From positions 1 to 64,000 of the forward strand of contig NZ_AKJE01000032.1 of NCBI RefSeq assembly GCF_000282495.1: a stretch of DNA of 64,000 bases. Reading direction: 5' to 3'. Origin of the DNA: Pseudomonas sp. GM79 (lineage in GTDB: Bacteria > Pseudomonadota > Gammaproteobacteria > Pseudomonadales > Pseudomonadaceae). Each line of letters begins with the position of its first letter. Position 1 is the stretch's first letter. A program made the position numbers and the translations under genes. The notes below the pieces were generated by a model. That model was not told where the DNA came from. It saw nothing but the letters and a program-made list of their open reading frames with translations, and did no database searches. This document shows, in pieces, positions 26,209 to 34,764 of this stretch.

Positions 26209-27581
26209 GCGAGGGATCTCCGCAAGTGATTGAGCATGTCGACGCGAGTAATCAGGCCGTGGAAGCCCGAAGTGTCGGCGATGATCGCCACCAACCCACG
26301 ATCGAGCACCGCCTCCAGCTCAGCAAGACTGGCGCCGGGAGGCAGGGTTTCGAGCTTGTCGGTCATCGCGCTGGTCACGGTCATGCGAAAGTGCGTAGCG
26401 TCTTCGTGCACGCCAAACAGAATGTCGGACTCGTCGATGACCCCGACCAGCCGCTGCCCGTCCACCAGCACCGGCAGTTGCGACACATCCGCCAGACGCA
26501 TGCGCTGGAACGCCGTGAGCAAGGTGTCGTCCGGCCCTACGCTGACCACCCGGCCATCCTCGAAGCGCCGCGCGATCAGGTCACGCAAATCGCCGTAGCG
26601 TTTGCGCGCAAGTAGCCCTTGGTCGTTCATCCACTGGTCGTTGTAGACCTTCGACAGGTAGCGGGTGCCGGTGTCGCAGACGAAACTGACCACCCGCTTC
26701 GGCTCGGTTTGTTCGCGGCAGTAACGCAGTGCCGCAGCGAGCAATGTACCGGTCGAAGAGCCGCCGAGAATGCCTTCGGCGCGCAGCAGTTGGCGGGCAT
26801 GATCGAAGCTTTCCTCGTCGCTGATCGAATAAGCCTTACGCACGCTGGACAGGTCGGCAATCGACGGAATGAAATCTTCGCCAATGCCCTCCACCGCCCA
26901 GGAACCGGGCGTACCCAGGGTGCCGCTGCGACTGTACTCGGCCATCACCGAGCCGACCGGATCGGCCAGCACCATTTCCAGGTTCGGTTGTACGCGCTGA
27001 AAGAAACGGGTCAGCCCGGTGAGCGTGCCGGCCGAACCGACGCCGACAACGATGGCATCTACATCATGCTGAGTCTGCGCCCAGATCTCCGGCGCGGTGC
27101 TGCACTCATGGGCCAGCGGGTTGGCCGGGTTGTTGAATTGATCGGCGAAGAAGGCGTCGGGAATGTCCCGCGCCAACCGCGCAGCGACGTCCTGGTAATA
27201 ATCGGGATGACCTTTGCCGACATCGGAACGGGTGATGTGCACCTCGGCGCCCATGGCCTTGAGGTGCAGAACCTTCTCGGTGGACATCTTGTCCGGCACC
27301 ACCAACACCACTCGATAACCCTTGGCCCGGCCGACCAGGGCCAGGCCCAGGCCGGTGTTGCCGGCGGTGGCCTCGACGATGGTGCCTCCGGGGCGCAGGC
27401 GACCATCGCGCTCGGCGGTGTCGATCATTGCCAGGCCGATGCGGTCCTTGATCGAACCGCCGGGGTTCTGTGATTCGAGTTTGAGAAACAGTGTGCATGG
27501 GCCGGTATCGAAGCGGCTGATACGCACCAGCGGCGTATTGCCGATCAGTTCGAGCACGGCGGGACGGGAGTCATTCGGCAT
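26205..27581 (-). CDS. Cystathionine beta-synthase, 458 aa
   Basis: A PLP enzyme condensing homocysteine with serine to give cystathionine. The PLP lysine is Lys45 in NPGGSIKDRIG; EATAGNTGLGLA and GVGSAGTLTG are the phosphate-binding loops. The C-terminal 130 residues form a pair of CBS domains (LLTAFQRMRLADVSQLPVLV and VTSAMTDKLETLPPGA), which in this family may bind adenosyl ligands. The ATG at 27581 follows a GAGG site; the 19-residue extension to 27638 is unsupported. It is the first gene of a two-gene operon with the lyase. The CBS domains separate it from plain CysK/CysM. Confidence 0.92.
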   Translation of the reverse strand: MPNDSRPAVLELIGNTPLVRISRFDTGPCTLFLKLESQNPGGSIKDRIGLAMIDTAERDGRLRPGGTIVEATAGNTGLGLALVGRAKGYRVVLVVPDKMSTEKVLHLKAMGAEVHITRSDVGKGHPDYYQDVAARLARDIPDAFFADQFNNPANPLAHECSTAPEIWAQTQHDVDAIVVGVGSAGTLTGLTRFFQRVQPNLEMVLADPVGSVMAEYSRSGTLGTPGSWAVEGIGEDFIPSIADLSSVRKAYSISDEESFDHARQLLRAEGILGGSSTGTLLAAALRYCREQTEPKRVVSFVCDTGTRYLSKVYNDQWMNDQGLLARKRYGDLRDLIARRFEDGRVVSVGPDDTLLTAFQRMRLADVSQLPVLVDGQRLVGVIDESDILFGVHEDATHFRMTVTSAMTDKLETLPPGASLAELEAVLDRGLVAIIADTSGFHGLITRVDMLNHLRRSLA

Positions 27582-27883
27582 GTCGTCACCTCGCTGCATG
27601 TATCCGCACTGGATGGACAGCGACCTGCGGCGAATCATTGCGCGCCAGTCGCAAGCAAAGCCTCGCTTTGGACCATAGGCCGGGATTGCGCCCCCCGCAA
27701 CTTTTCGCAGCCAGTCGGTACCTCTTCAGCCATGCCTGCCTTTGTGGCGAGCGAGCTTGCTCGCGCTGGGTCGCGTAGCGGCCCCAAAAATTCGACAAGC
27801 GCCCATTTTTTTGTGAGTGCTACGCACTCAAGCGGGAGCAAGCTCCCTCGCCACAGGTTTTCTGCTCAAGCCTCTCTGAATGG
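27582..27883. other. Intergenic region upstream of the CBS gene
   Basis: About 300 bases without a gene. The left part (27582-27740) should carry the promoter of the cystathionine operon, but no convincing -35/-10 pair or operator was identified. The right part is occupied by the REP doublet at 27743-27855. Confidence 0.5.
27743..27855. repeat. REP doublet with unlike arms
   Basis: The left arm reads tgtggcgagcgagcttgctc and the right arm gagcaagctccctcgccaca. The right arm is family B, while the left carries a cgagcttgctcg core intermediate between families A and B. The arms still pair over most of their length. A smaller inverted pair (gcgtagcggcccc and related sequence) lies between. Confidence 0.7.
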
Positions 27884-30358
27884 TCAGGCAGACACTTTGC
27901 CCTGACGGTGATCAGCGAAGAACGCCTTGCCCTTGCCGATCCGGTCGGAGGCCTTGGGCATATTCGCAGCCGAGGTATCCTGGCCATCGACGTACCAGTA
28001 GCAATGGCTCACGGCCCGGGTGATGCCCACGTAGGCTAGTCGCAGGATCTCGTCTTTCTGTGCACTGTCGTAAGCTTCGCTGTCGCCGGCCTTGCCGAGT
28101 CCGGCCATGCGATAGACCTGGTTCTTGTAGGGTGAACTGGTCAGGTGCTGGCAATCGCCCAGCAGAAATACCGCATCAGCCTGCAGGCCCTTGGCGCTGT
28201 GATAGGTCAGTTGTTTGAGCCGTCGAGCGTCGTATGGCAAGCTAGAATCCACATTAACTACAGACTGAATATGCTCTTCAATCAATGACTTATCGCTGCT
28301 TTTTCGATAAAGCATCAAGATTGAATCACCCTTTCCATAGTGCTCGATCAGGCGCTGGGCCATGCCCTGGTCATCCCGGTCTAGAACATTCACCGGCAGC
28401 AGCGCCTTGGGCTCACCGCTGGCCTTGGCCTTCTTGCCAGCAATCGCTGGTGCCGCGCGGACAATATGCTCCGCCGCGTCGATGATGTGCTGATGGCTAC
28501 GGTAGTTGTCACTGAGCATCACTTTGGTCGTGCTCGGCGACGGGAATTCCTTGTTGAACTCCATGAAGTAAGTCGGCGAACTGCCGCGCCAGCCATAGAT
28601 GGACTGCCAGTCATCGCCGACACAGAGCAATGACGAACGTTGCGCACCGCGCCCCACATGCATGGCCGGTCCGCGACTGCGGATCTCCGCCAGGCTGGCG
28701 CGAATCCACGAAACGATCTGCGGTGACACGTCCTGAAATTCGTCGATCATCAAGTGCGACATTGGCCTGAGCAGCTCATCGCTCAGCAACTTGAGATTCT
28801 CCGGTGAATGTTCACTGAACAAGGCGAACATTCGGTTGTAGGTCATCACCGGCGGCGATTGATCCAGCAGATGATCTTCCAGCGCCCGCCAGAACAGGCT
28901 CAGGGCCTCGAAAAAGAATCGGTCCGGGTCATCCTTGGCGAAACTCATCTGGCCCACAGCATTCGGCACATCCAGGCCGAGGTTTTCAATAAACCCGGCC
29001 GCCGCGACAAAACAGTCCAGCAACGGCGCGGAGCCGAGCTCGCCCTTGACCTTGTAATCGAAGCCGGGCCCCGCGCTGGCGTCGCCGGCAAGGGATGCCA
29101 AAACACGCTTTGAAGACTCATAACTGTCTAGCCATATCAAAGGCTTACGACAGAAAGCTTGAAACAGGGTGCGCTTTACAGCCCACTCTGCGCGCACTGA
29201 AAGTTTGGCATTCGGCCGGCTGACCTGAGGGTTTTCCCGAGGATCGAACCCCAGCACCACCCAGGCATCCAGCGTCGGAATGTAGCCGTGGCAATGAAAG
29301 GTTGAGCCGTTGATGTCGAAAGTCTGACGATTCGGTTCGATGCCCTTGATCGGCCAGGCACCGGCGCGAAACCATAGGTCTTCGATTGTGTCGCACAGTT
29401 CTTCATCGCGCTTGGCGGCGAGTTCAGTCACCGCCATGCGTTTCTGCACGTCCGGGTGATCACGCTCCAACTCCTTGAGCTGCAAGGCATGGCGAGACAA
29501 AGGCTTGATCAACTCGCGGAAACGCTCATCGCGGGTGTGCAAGCTGTGATAGCAGGCGTTGAGTTGCTGGCGCTGGGCATCGTTGATGCGCAGGTCGAAG
29601 GGGTTGCTGTCGACCTCCTCATCGCCGCCTTGCATGCGGTGACTGAGGTTTTCGAAGGCTTGCAGCCGCTCGAAACCTGGCAAGCTGCGAACCATCGGCA
29701 AGATGCGCGAATGGAAAGTGCGCACCAGATCGCGCGCTTCTTTAAGGCTGATGCCCCGGCCCCAGACTGCAAACAGTTCAATCAGCTTGTTGATGAAGTC
29801 CTTGCGCGATTCGCGGGTGAAGGTCACCACGGTCATCGAGCTCAATTCAAACCCCAGGTAATGGCTGAGCAACAGAATTCGCAGCACCAGGGTGGTGGAT
29901 TTACCCGCGCCCGCCCCGGCGATCACCGAGGTCGACGGTGTGTCGCTGAAAATCATCTTCCACTGGGCAGCGCTTGGCTGGGCATGCGCGGGCAGCAATC
30001 GCGCCACGTCGGCCTTCATGCGCTTCTTCAACTCAGCACTCAATGGCAGCCGCCAATCGTCGAACAGATTGTCATCGACGCTGGGTGGTCGATGCTCGGT
30101 TGAGCGTGAGTCGCGAATCAACAGAACCTGCCGACCTTCCTCCAACCCCTCGAGTTTGCCTTCCTTATAACCGTAATCCACCCCGGCACTGTGACCGCTG
30201 CGAAAACCGTCGGCTTGCCCGTGCAGCCAGGACGCACGGTGTTGCGCGCGCAGGCGGGTAAGGCCGTGGCCAAAAAACCGGGCGGCCAGGCGCTTGAACA
30301 AAGGCATCTCAGCCAAAGGGCGAAGTTCGGGAGGAAGATCGGGGGTGTGTTGCGGCAC
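27884..30358 (-). CDS. UvrD/Rep-like superfamily 1A DNA helicase, 824 aa
   Basis: A 3'-5' helicase by family, probably acting in DNA repair or replication restart. All SF1A motifs are visible: I VIAGAGAGKSTT (Lys153), Ia VVTFTRESRKDF, II LMIDEFQDVSP, III LLCVGDDWQSIYGWRGS, IV LSDNYRSHQ, V LTYHSAKGLQADAVFLLG and VI RLAYVGITRA. The first 125 residues are unlike UvrD and Rep and carry a basic, glycine-rich segment (SGHSAGVDYGYKEGKLEGLE). An insertion of about 200 residues between motifs Ia and II includes ISTF-like nuclease-type elements that I could not classify. The start is GTG at 30358 with a GGAG site. It is a single gene, divergent from the pirin. It is closest in layout to helicase IV (HelD) but not clearly that protein. 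Confidence 0.85.
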   Translation of the reverse strand: MPQHTPDLPPELRPLAEMPLFKRLAARFFGHGLTRLRAQHRASWLHGQADGFRSGHSAGVDYGYKEGKLEGLEEGRQVLLIRDSRSTEHRPPSVDDNLFDDWRLPLSAELKKRMKADVARLLPAHAQPSAAQWKMIFSDTPSTSVIAGAGAGKSTTLVLRILLLSHYLGFELSSMTVVTFTRESRKDFINKLIELFAVWGRGISLKEARDLVRTFHSRILPMVRSLPGFERLQAFENLSHRMQGGDEEVDSNPFDLRINDAQRQQLNACYHSLHTRDERFRELIKPLSRHALQLKELERDHPDVQKRMAVTELAAKRDEELCDTIEDLWFRAGAWPIKGIEPNRQTFDINGSTFHCHGYIPTLDAWVVLGFDPRENPQVSRPNAKLSVRAEWAVKRTLFQAFCRKPLIWLDSYESSKRVLASLAGDASAGPGFDYKVKGELGSAPLLDCFVAAAGFIENLGLDVPNAVGQMSFAKDDPDRFFFEALSLFWRALEDHLLDQSPPVMTYNRMFALFSEHSPENLKLLSDELLRPMSHLMIDEFQDVSPQIVSWIRASLAEIRSRGPAMHVGRGAQRSSLLCVGDDWQSIYGWRGSSPTYFMEFNKEFPSPSTTKVMLSDNYRSHQHIIDAAEHIVRAAPAIAGKKAKASGEPKALLPVNVLDRDDQGMAQRLIEHYGKGDSILMLYRKSSDKSLIEEHIQSVVNVDSSLPYDARRLKQLTYHSAKGLQADAVFLLGDCQHLTSSPYKNQVYRMAGLGKAGDSEAYDSAQKDEILRLAYVGITRAVSHCYWYVDGQDTSAANMPKASDRIGKGKAFFADHRQGKVSA

Positions 30359-30637
30359 GCGGACGGACTCCAGGGTGTGAGGCTGTTGAGGGCTATGGTG
30401 TCTGCATTTGCCGCCGAGTTCTAGTGAAATGCTTACAGGTCATTGGCTTATGCGATGAAGTGAAGGCTGGATGAGAATGTTTCGAGGTTATTTGACATCA
30501 ACTAATTCGATTGTATTGAGGCATTTTTTACGCTTTTTATCGATGATTGCCTGATAGATGATGCTCGCCATCAACCACCGGTTCTCGTTTGTGGCTCAGG
30601 CGTTCTGCCCCATGACGAACCTTTTCAGGAGACGATC

Positions 30638-31333
30638 ATGCTTGAACTCAGACCTTTCAACTCGCTCGGCGGCGCGCACCATGGCTGGTTGGATGCCCAT
30701 CACCACTTTTCGTTCGCCGAGTACTACGACCCCAAACGCATGAACTGGGGCAACCTGCGGGTATGGAACGACGATGTGATTGCCCCCGGTACCGGGTTCC
30801 CGCAACACCCACACCGGGATATGGAAATCATCACCTACGTTCGTGAAGGCGCAATTACTCACCAGGACAACCTCGGCAACAAAGGCCGCACCGAAGCGGG
30901 CGACGTTCAGGTCATGAGCGCCGGCACCGGGATCGCTCACAGTGAGTACAACCTGGAAGCGACCGAGACCCGGATCTTTCAGATCTGGATCATCCCCAAC
31001 GAAGCCGGTTCGGCCCCGTCGTGGGGTGCCAAGCCGTTCCCCAAAGGCGAGCGCGAAGGTTTCGTGACCCTGGCCAGCGGCAAGGCCGGTGACGATCAAA
31101 GCCTGCACATTCGCGCTGATGCGCGTCTGGTGGCGGCGAACCTGAAGGCCGGGGAGTCTGCGGAATATCACCTGGACAGTGGCCGCCGGGCTTATCTGGT
31201 TCCAGCTACCGGTGTCATTGAAGTCAATGGCTTGCGTGCACAAGCTCGAGACGGTGTTGCGATTGCCGATGAGCAGGTGCTGCGCGTAACCGCGATTGAG
31301 GACAGTGAGATTGTGTTGGTGGATGTGGCTTGA
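30638..31333 (+). CDS. Pirin family protein (YhaK/quercetin-dioxygenase-like bicupin), 231 aa
   Basis: A two-cupin cytoplasmic protein. The pirin signature is PHRDMEIITYVREGAITHQD, followed by VQVMSAGTGIAHSEYN. The iron-binding His-His-His-Glu set is present in the first cupin (PQHPHRDME and HSEYN). Family members include E. coli YhaK and YhhW, the latter with quercetinase activity, and several respond to oxidants. A CAGGAGA site lies ahead of the ATG, and a rho-independent terminator follows the stop. It is monocistronic, and no neighbouring gene clarifies the substrate. Confidence 0.88.
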   Translation: MLELRPFNSLGGAHHGWLDAHHHFSFAEYYDPKRMNWGNLRVWNDDVIAPGTGFPQHPHRDMEIITYVREGAITHQDNLGNKGRTEAGDVQVMSAGTGIAHSEYNLEATETRIFQIWIIPNEAGSAPSWGAKPFPKGEREGFVTLASGKAGDDQSLHIRADARLVAANLKAGESAEYHLDSGRRAYLVPATGVIEVNGLRAQARDGVAIADEQVLRVTAIEDSEIVLVDVA

Positions 31334-31351
31334 TGCGGCGACACACGGAAT

Positions 31352-31389
31352 AAAAAAAGGGGCGACCGTTGATGGTTGCCCCTTTTTTC
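31352..31389 (+). terminator. Rho-independent terminator of the pirin gene
   Basis: A stem ggggcgacc / ggttgcccc (one G-T pair) with a six-base loop is followed by six T residues, 25 bases after the stop codon. An A-run on the left side gives it partial bidirectional character. Confidence 0.85.
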
Positions 31390-31398
31390 ATTTTCATT

Positions 31399-31529
31399 TG
31401 TGGCGAGGGAGCTTGCTCCCGTCCGGCTGCGAAGCAGTCGTAATCCAACCGGCGAGGTGTACCTGTTACACCTCGCCAACCGATTTGGGGCCGCTTCGCA
31501 CCCCAGCGGGAGCAAGCTCCCTCGCCACA
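31399..31529. repeat. REP doublet (REPIN), family B
   Basis: Inverted arms tgtggcgagggagcttgctc and its complement, with a longer interior of about 85 bases that contains further short inverted repeats (ggctgcgaagcagtc and cgaggtgtacctgttacacctcg). It lies between the convergent pirin and pgm genes. Confidence 0.8.
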
Positions 31530-31539
31530 GGGCCCTCAA

Positions 31540-33186
31540 TCACTTCGCGGAGATTGCGCCATCCACCAAGGTCTGAGCTTCCGCCACCAACTGCTTGAGA
31601 TGGTCGTCGCTCACAAAGCTTTCCGCATAGATCTTGTAGATATCCTCAGTGCCCGACGGACGCGCCGCGAACCAACCGTTCTCGGTCATGACTTTCAGAC
31701 CGCCGATGGCCTGGTCGTTGCCCGGTGCATGGCTGAGGATGCTCTGGATCGCTTCGCCCGCCAGTTGAGTGGAGGTGACCTGATCTGGCGACAATTTGCT
31801 CAGCAGCGCTTTCTGCTCAGGGTTGGCCTTGGCATCGACCCGTACCGAGAAGGGTTCACCCAGTTCATCAGTCAACGCGCGATAGGCCTGACTTGGGTCA
31901 CGCCCGGTGCGGGCAGTCATTTCGGCCGCCAGCAGCGCCGGAATCAAGCCATCCTTGTCAGTGCACCAGACACTGCCATCCTTGCGCAGGAACGACGCGC
32001 CGGCACTTTCTTCGCCACCAAAACCGAGGGAGCCGTCGAACAGGCCGTCGGCAAACCATTTGAAGCCAACCGGCACTTCGTACAGACGGCGGCCCAAGCG
32101 TTTGGCGACACGATCGATCAAGCCGCTGCTGACCACGGTTTTGCCCACGGCCGCATCGGCGCGCCACAGCGGACGGTTCTGGAACAGGTAATCGATCGAC
32201 ACTGCAAGGTAGTTGTTGGGTGCCAGCAAACCACCGGACGGGGTCACGATGCCATGGCGGTCGTGGTCCGGGTCACAGGCAAAGGCCACGTCGAAACGCT
32301 CTTTCAGGCCGATCAAACCTTGCATGGCGTGGCTGGATGATGGGTCCATACGAATCTGCCCGTCCCAATCGACAGTCATGAAGCGGAAGGTCGCATCCAC
32401 CTGTTTATTCACCACCTCCAGGTCCAGGCGATAGTGCTCGGCAATCGCCGACCAGTAGCGTACCCCCGCTCCGCCCAGCGGATCGACACCCAGACGCAGC
32501 TTCGCCTCGCGGATGGCGTCGAAGTCGATCACGTTGATCAGGTCGGCGACATAGGTGTTGAGGTAATCGTGGCGATGGGTGGTGCTGGCCTTCAGGGCCT
32601 GCTCGTAGCTGATGCGTTTGACACCAGCGAGTTTGGCCGCCAGCAACTCATTGGCCTTGGCTTCGATCCACTTGGTGATGTGGGTATCGGCCGGGCCGCC
32701 GTTGGTAGGGTTGTACTTGTAGCCACCACTTTGTGGCGGATTGTGAGACGGGGTGATGACGATGCCGTCTGCCAGGCCCGAAGTTCGACCACGGTTGTAG
32801 CAAAGAATTGCGTGGGAAATGGCAGGCGTCGGCGTGTACTCGTCGCCTTCGGCGATCATCACCGTCACACCGTTTGCCGCCAGGACTTCCAGGGCGCTGG
32901 CACCGGCCGGCGTGGACAGCGCGTGGGTGTCGATCCCGACGAACAATGGACCGTCAATGCCCTGGGCTTCGCGGTACAGGCAGATTGCCTGGCTGATGGC
33001 CAGAACGTGCCATTCGTTGAAACTCAGATCGAACGAGCTACCTCGGTGTCCGGACGTGCCAAAAGCGACGCGCTGGGTAGAAATGGCTGCATCGGGCTGG
33101 CCGGTGTAATAGGCCGTTACCAGTCGCGGGATGTCGACCAACAGTTCTGCCGGTGCCGGTTTGCCCGCAAAAGGACTGAGTGTCAT
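31540..33186 (-). CDS. pgm: Phosphoglucomutase (alpha-D-glucose phosphate-specific), 548 aa
   Basis: Interconverts glucose 1-phosphate and glucose 6-phosphate in glycogen, trehalose and exopolysaccharide metabolism. The active-site serine is Ser147 in [11 protein letters not shown]. The opening GTSGHRGSS, the metal-binding loop [10 protein letters not shown] and the sugar-binding [10 protein letters not shown] are all present, and the length agrees with E. coli Pgm (546). The ATG follows an AGAGG site. It is a single gene, with the MocR-type gene behind it on the same strand (110-base gap) and a REP doublet at its end. Confidence 0.95.
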   Translation of the reverse strand: MTLSPFAGKPAPAELLVDIPRLVTAYYTGQPDAAISTQRVAFGTSGHRGSSFDLSFNEWHVLAISQAICLYREAQGIDGPLFVGIDTHALSTPAGASALEVLAANGVTVMIAEGDEYTPTPAISHAILCYNRGRTSGLADGIVITPSHNPPQSGGYKYNPTNGGPADTHITKWIEAKANELLAAKLAGVKRISYEQALKASTTHRHDYLNTYVADLINVIDFDAIREAKLRLGVDPLGGAGVRYWSAIAEHYRLDLEVVNKQVDATFRFMTVDWDGQIRMDPSSSHAMQGLIGLKERFDVAFACDPDHDRHGIVTPSGGLLAPNNYLAVSIDYLFQNRPLWRADAAVGKTVVSSGLIDRVAKRLGRRLYEVPVGFKWFADGLFDGSLGFGGEESAGASFLRKDGSVWCTDKDGLIPALLAAEMTARTGRDPSQAYRALTDELGEPFSVRVDAKANPEQKALLSKLSPDQVTSTQLAGEAIQSILSHAPGNDQAIGGLKVMTENGWFAARPSGTEDIYKIYAESFVSDDHLKQLVAEAQTLVDGAISAK

Positions 33187-33296
33187 GCAAAACCTCTGAG
33201 AAAGAGTGGTTCGGGAATAGAACGCAGTTTACTGACAGTTTGCTCCGGGCGCGACGTTATCAATTGTCAGGTACCGAGGAGGGTTTGCGCCTCGGC

Positions 33297-34697
33297 TCAG
33301 TCGATCGATTCGAGGCGCAAGGCATCCGCCAACAGACCCAATGCATCGGCGAGGTCGTGCTGACCACCGAAGGTGTGACTCAGGCGCAAATGCTGCCCGT
33401 GCAGGCCGTGCAGGCTGAACAGCTCCCCCGGCGCAATCACCACATGCTGCTTGAGCAAACGCTCGAACACTCGATGCAAATCGACCTGGCGCAACGAACG
33501 AATCCAGATTGTCGCCCCGCCCTGGGGCTCGACGAAGTGCAACGCATCGGGCAGGCGCTCTTCCAGCAACCGAGTCATCTGCACCATGCGTTCCTTGAGC
33601 AGTCGACGCAACACCAGCAGGTGTTGATCAATGCGTCCGTTGCTGTACAGCCGCGCAATAGCTTTCTGACGAATCAGCGACAAGCGGAAAGCGCGCAGCA
33701 GAAAGTGCCGTTGCAATTCGGCACGCAGCTGTCGCGACAGCAAATAGCCGAAGGGTGCCTCCGACCCGATGATTTTCTCGAATGTGGAGAACACGATCAG
33801 CCGATCCGGATCCAGCAGATCACGAAACCGCAGGCCGCTCGGCTCGAATTCGAGCTCGCCGTAACAATCGTTTTCCAGCACCCAACTGCCGTGTCGCTCC
33901 AGCAACTGTGCGGTGATTTGCCTGTTGCTGTCAGGCGCCACACTGCCCCGGGGCATATTCAGCCTCGATGAAAGCATCACCAGTCGTACCTGCTCAGTCT
34001 CAAGCAGCTTTTTCAACTGCTCAGGATCCAGGCCACCATTGGCTTGCAGCGGCAGTTCGACCACCTGCACCTCCGCGTCTTGAAACAGGCGCAGAATGGC
34101 CCAGTCGCACGGTGATTCGACCACCACCACAGCATCCTTGAGACCAAGGACGGCGATCAATATTTCCAGTACGCCACGCAGATCGGCGCCGATATAGACA
34201 TCATCAGCATGCCAGCAACGGGTCGGCGAAGTGGTGTAGCGCGCTGCCAGGGCTGCGCGCAGCTCCAGCTCGCCGCAGGGTTGCGAAGACGGTTGCGGCT
34301 GGCGCGGATACTGGCGCAGCAGTTCTCTCTCCAGTAACAGCAACGGGCTATCCAGGGGTTGTAATAACGCCGGTTCATCGGCGCTCAGCACCAGCATGCC
34401 GGGACGCCTGGCATTGACATAAACCGTCTCGAGCAGGTCCTTGCCGCTACCGGGCATGCCGATTGAGGACACGGGGAGCGCGTAGTAGCCTGATTTGGCC
34501 ACTGAATAGACGCGCCCTTCCTTTTCCAGCAGCGAATAAGCGTACTGAATGGTCGAGATCGACACACTCAGGCGGTGCGCCAACTGCCGCAATGAAGGCA
34601 GGCGCACTTGCATGTCGCTGCCCGGCTCATTGATCAGGTTAGTCAGGTAACGGTACACCGCCTGGTACGCAAAATCGGTATCTCGTGGTCCTTTCAT
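33297..34697 (-). CDS. MocR-type regulator: GntR helix-turn-helix fused to an aminotransferase-like domain, 466 aa
   Basis: The N-terminal GntR winged helix (about residues 5-75, LPSLRQLAHRLSVSISTIQY) joins a fold-type I aminotransferase domain. The expected PLP lysine is present in FSTFEKIIGSEAPFGYL, and the acidic residue is in ENDCYGELEF, so PLP can probably bind. MocR proteins use PLP or its amino acid adducts as effector. No Shine-Dalgarno is visible ahead of the ATG at 34697, so the start may be further downstream or translation coupled to the gene above. It lies 67 bases behind the unrecognised 497-residue gene and in front of pgm. Its target is not evident. Confidence 0.85.
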   Translation of the reverse strand: MKGPRDTDFAYQAVYRYLTNLINEPGSDMQVRLPSLRQLAHRLSVSISTIQYAYSLLEKEGRVYSVAKSGYYALPVSSIGMPGSGKDLLETVYVNARRPGMLVLSADEPALLQPLDSPLLLLERELLRQYPRQPQPSSQPCGELELRAALAARYTTSPTRCWHADDVYIGADLRGVLEILIAVLGLKDAVVVVESPCDWAILRLFQDAEVQVVELPLQANGGLDPEQLKKLLETEQVRLVMLSSRLNMPRGSVAPDSNRQITAQLLERHGSWVLENDCYGELEFEPSGLRFRDLLDPDRLIVFSTFEKIIGSEAPFGYLLSRQLRAELQRHFLLRAFRLSLIRQKAIARLYSNGRIDQHLLVLRRLLKERMVQMTRLLEERLPDALHFVEPQGGATIWIRSLRQVDLHRVFERLLKQHVVIAPGELFSLHGLHGQHLRLSHTFGGQHDLADALGLLADALRLESID

Positions 34698-34764
34698 GGG
34701 TAATGGCCGAACAGACTACGAACGTCGTGACGCATCCTTGCCGGATCCGTCGAACCAGTCACTT

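Noticed and set aside
27884..30358. Helicase considered as part of a phage-defence island
   Set aside because: No nuclease, methylase or other defence gene is next to it; the neighbours are metabolic genes and a pirin.
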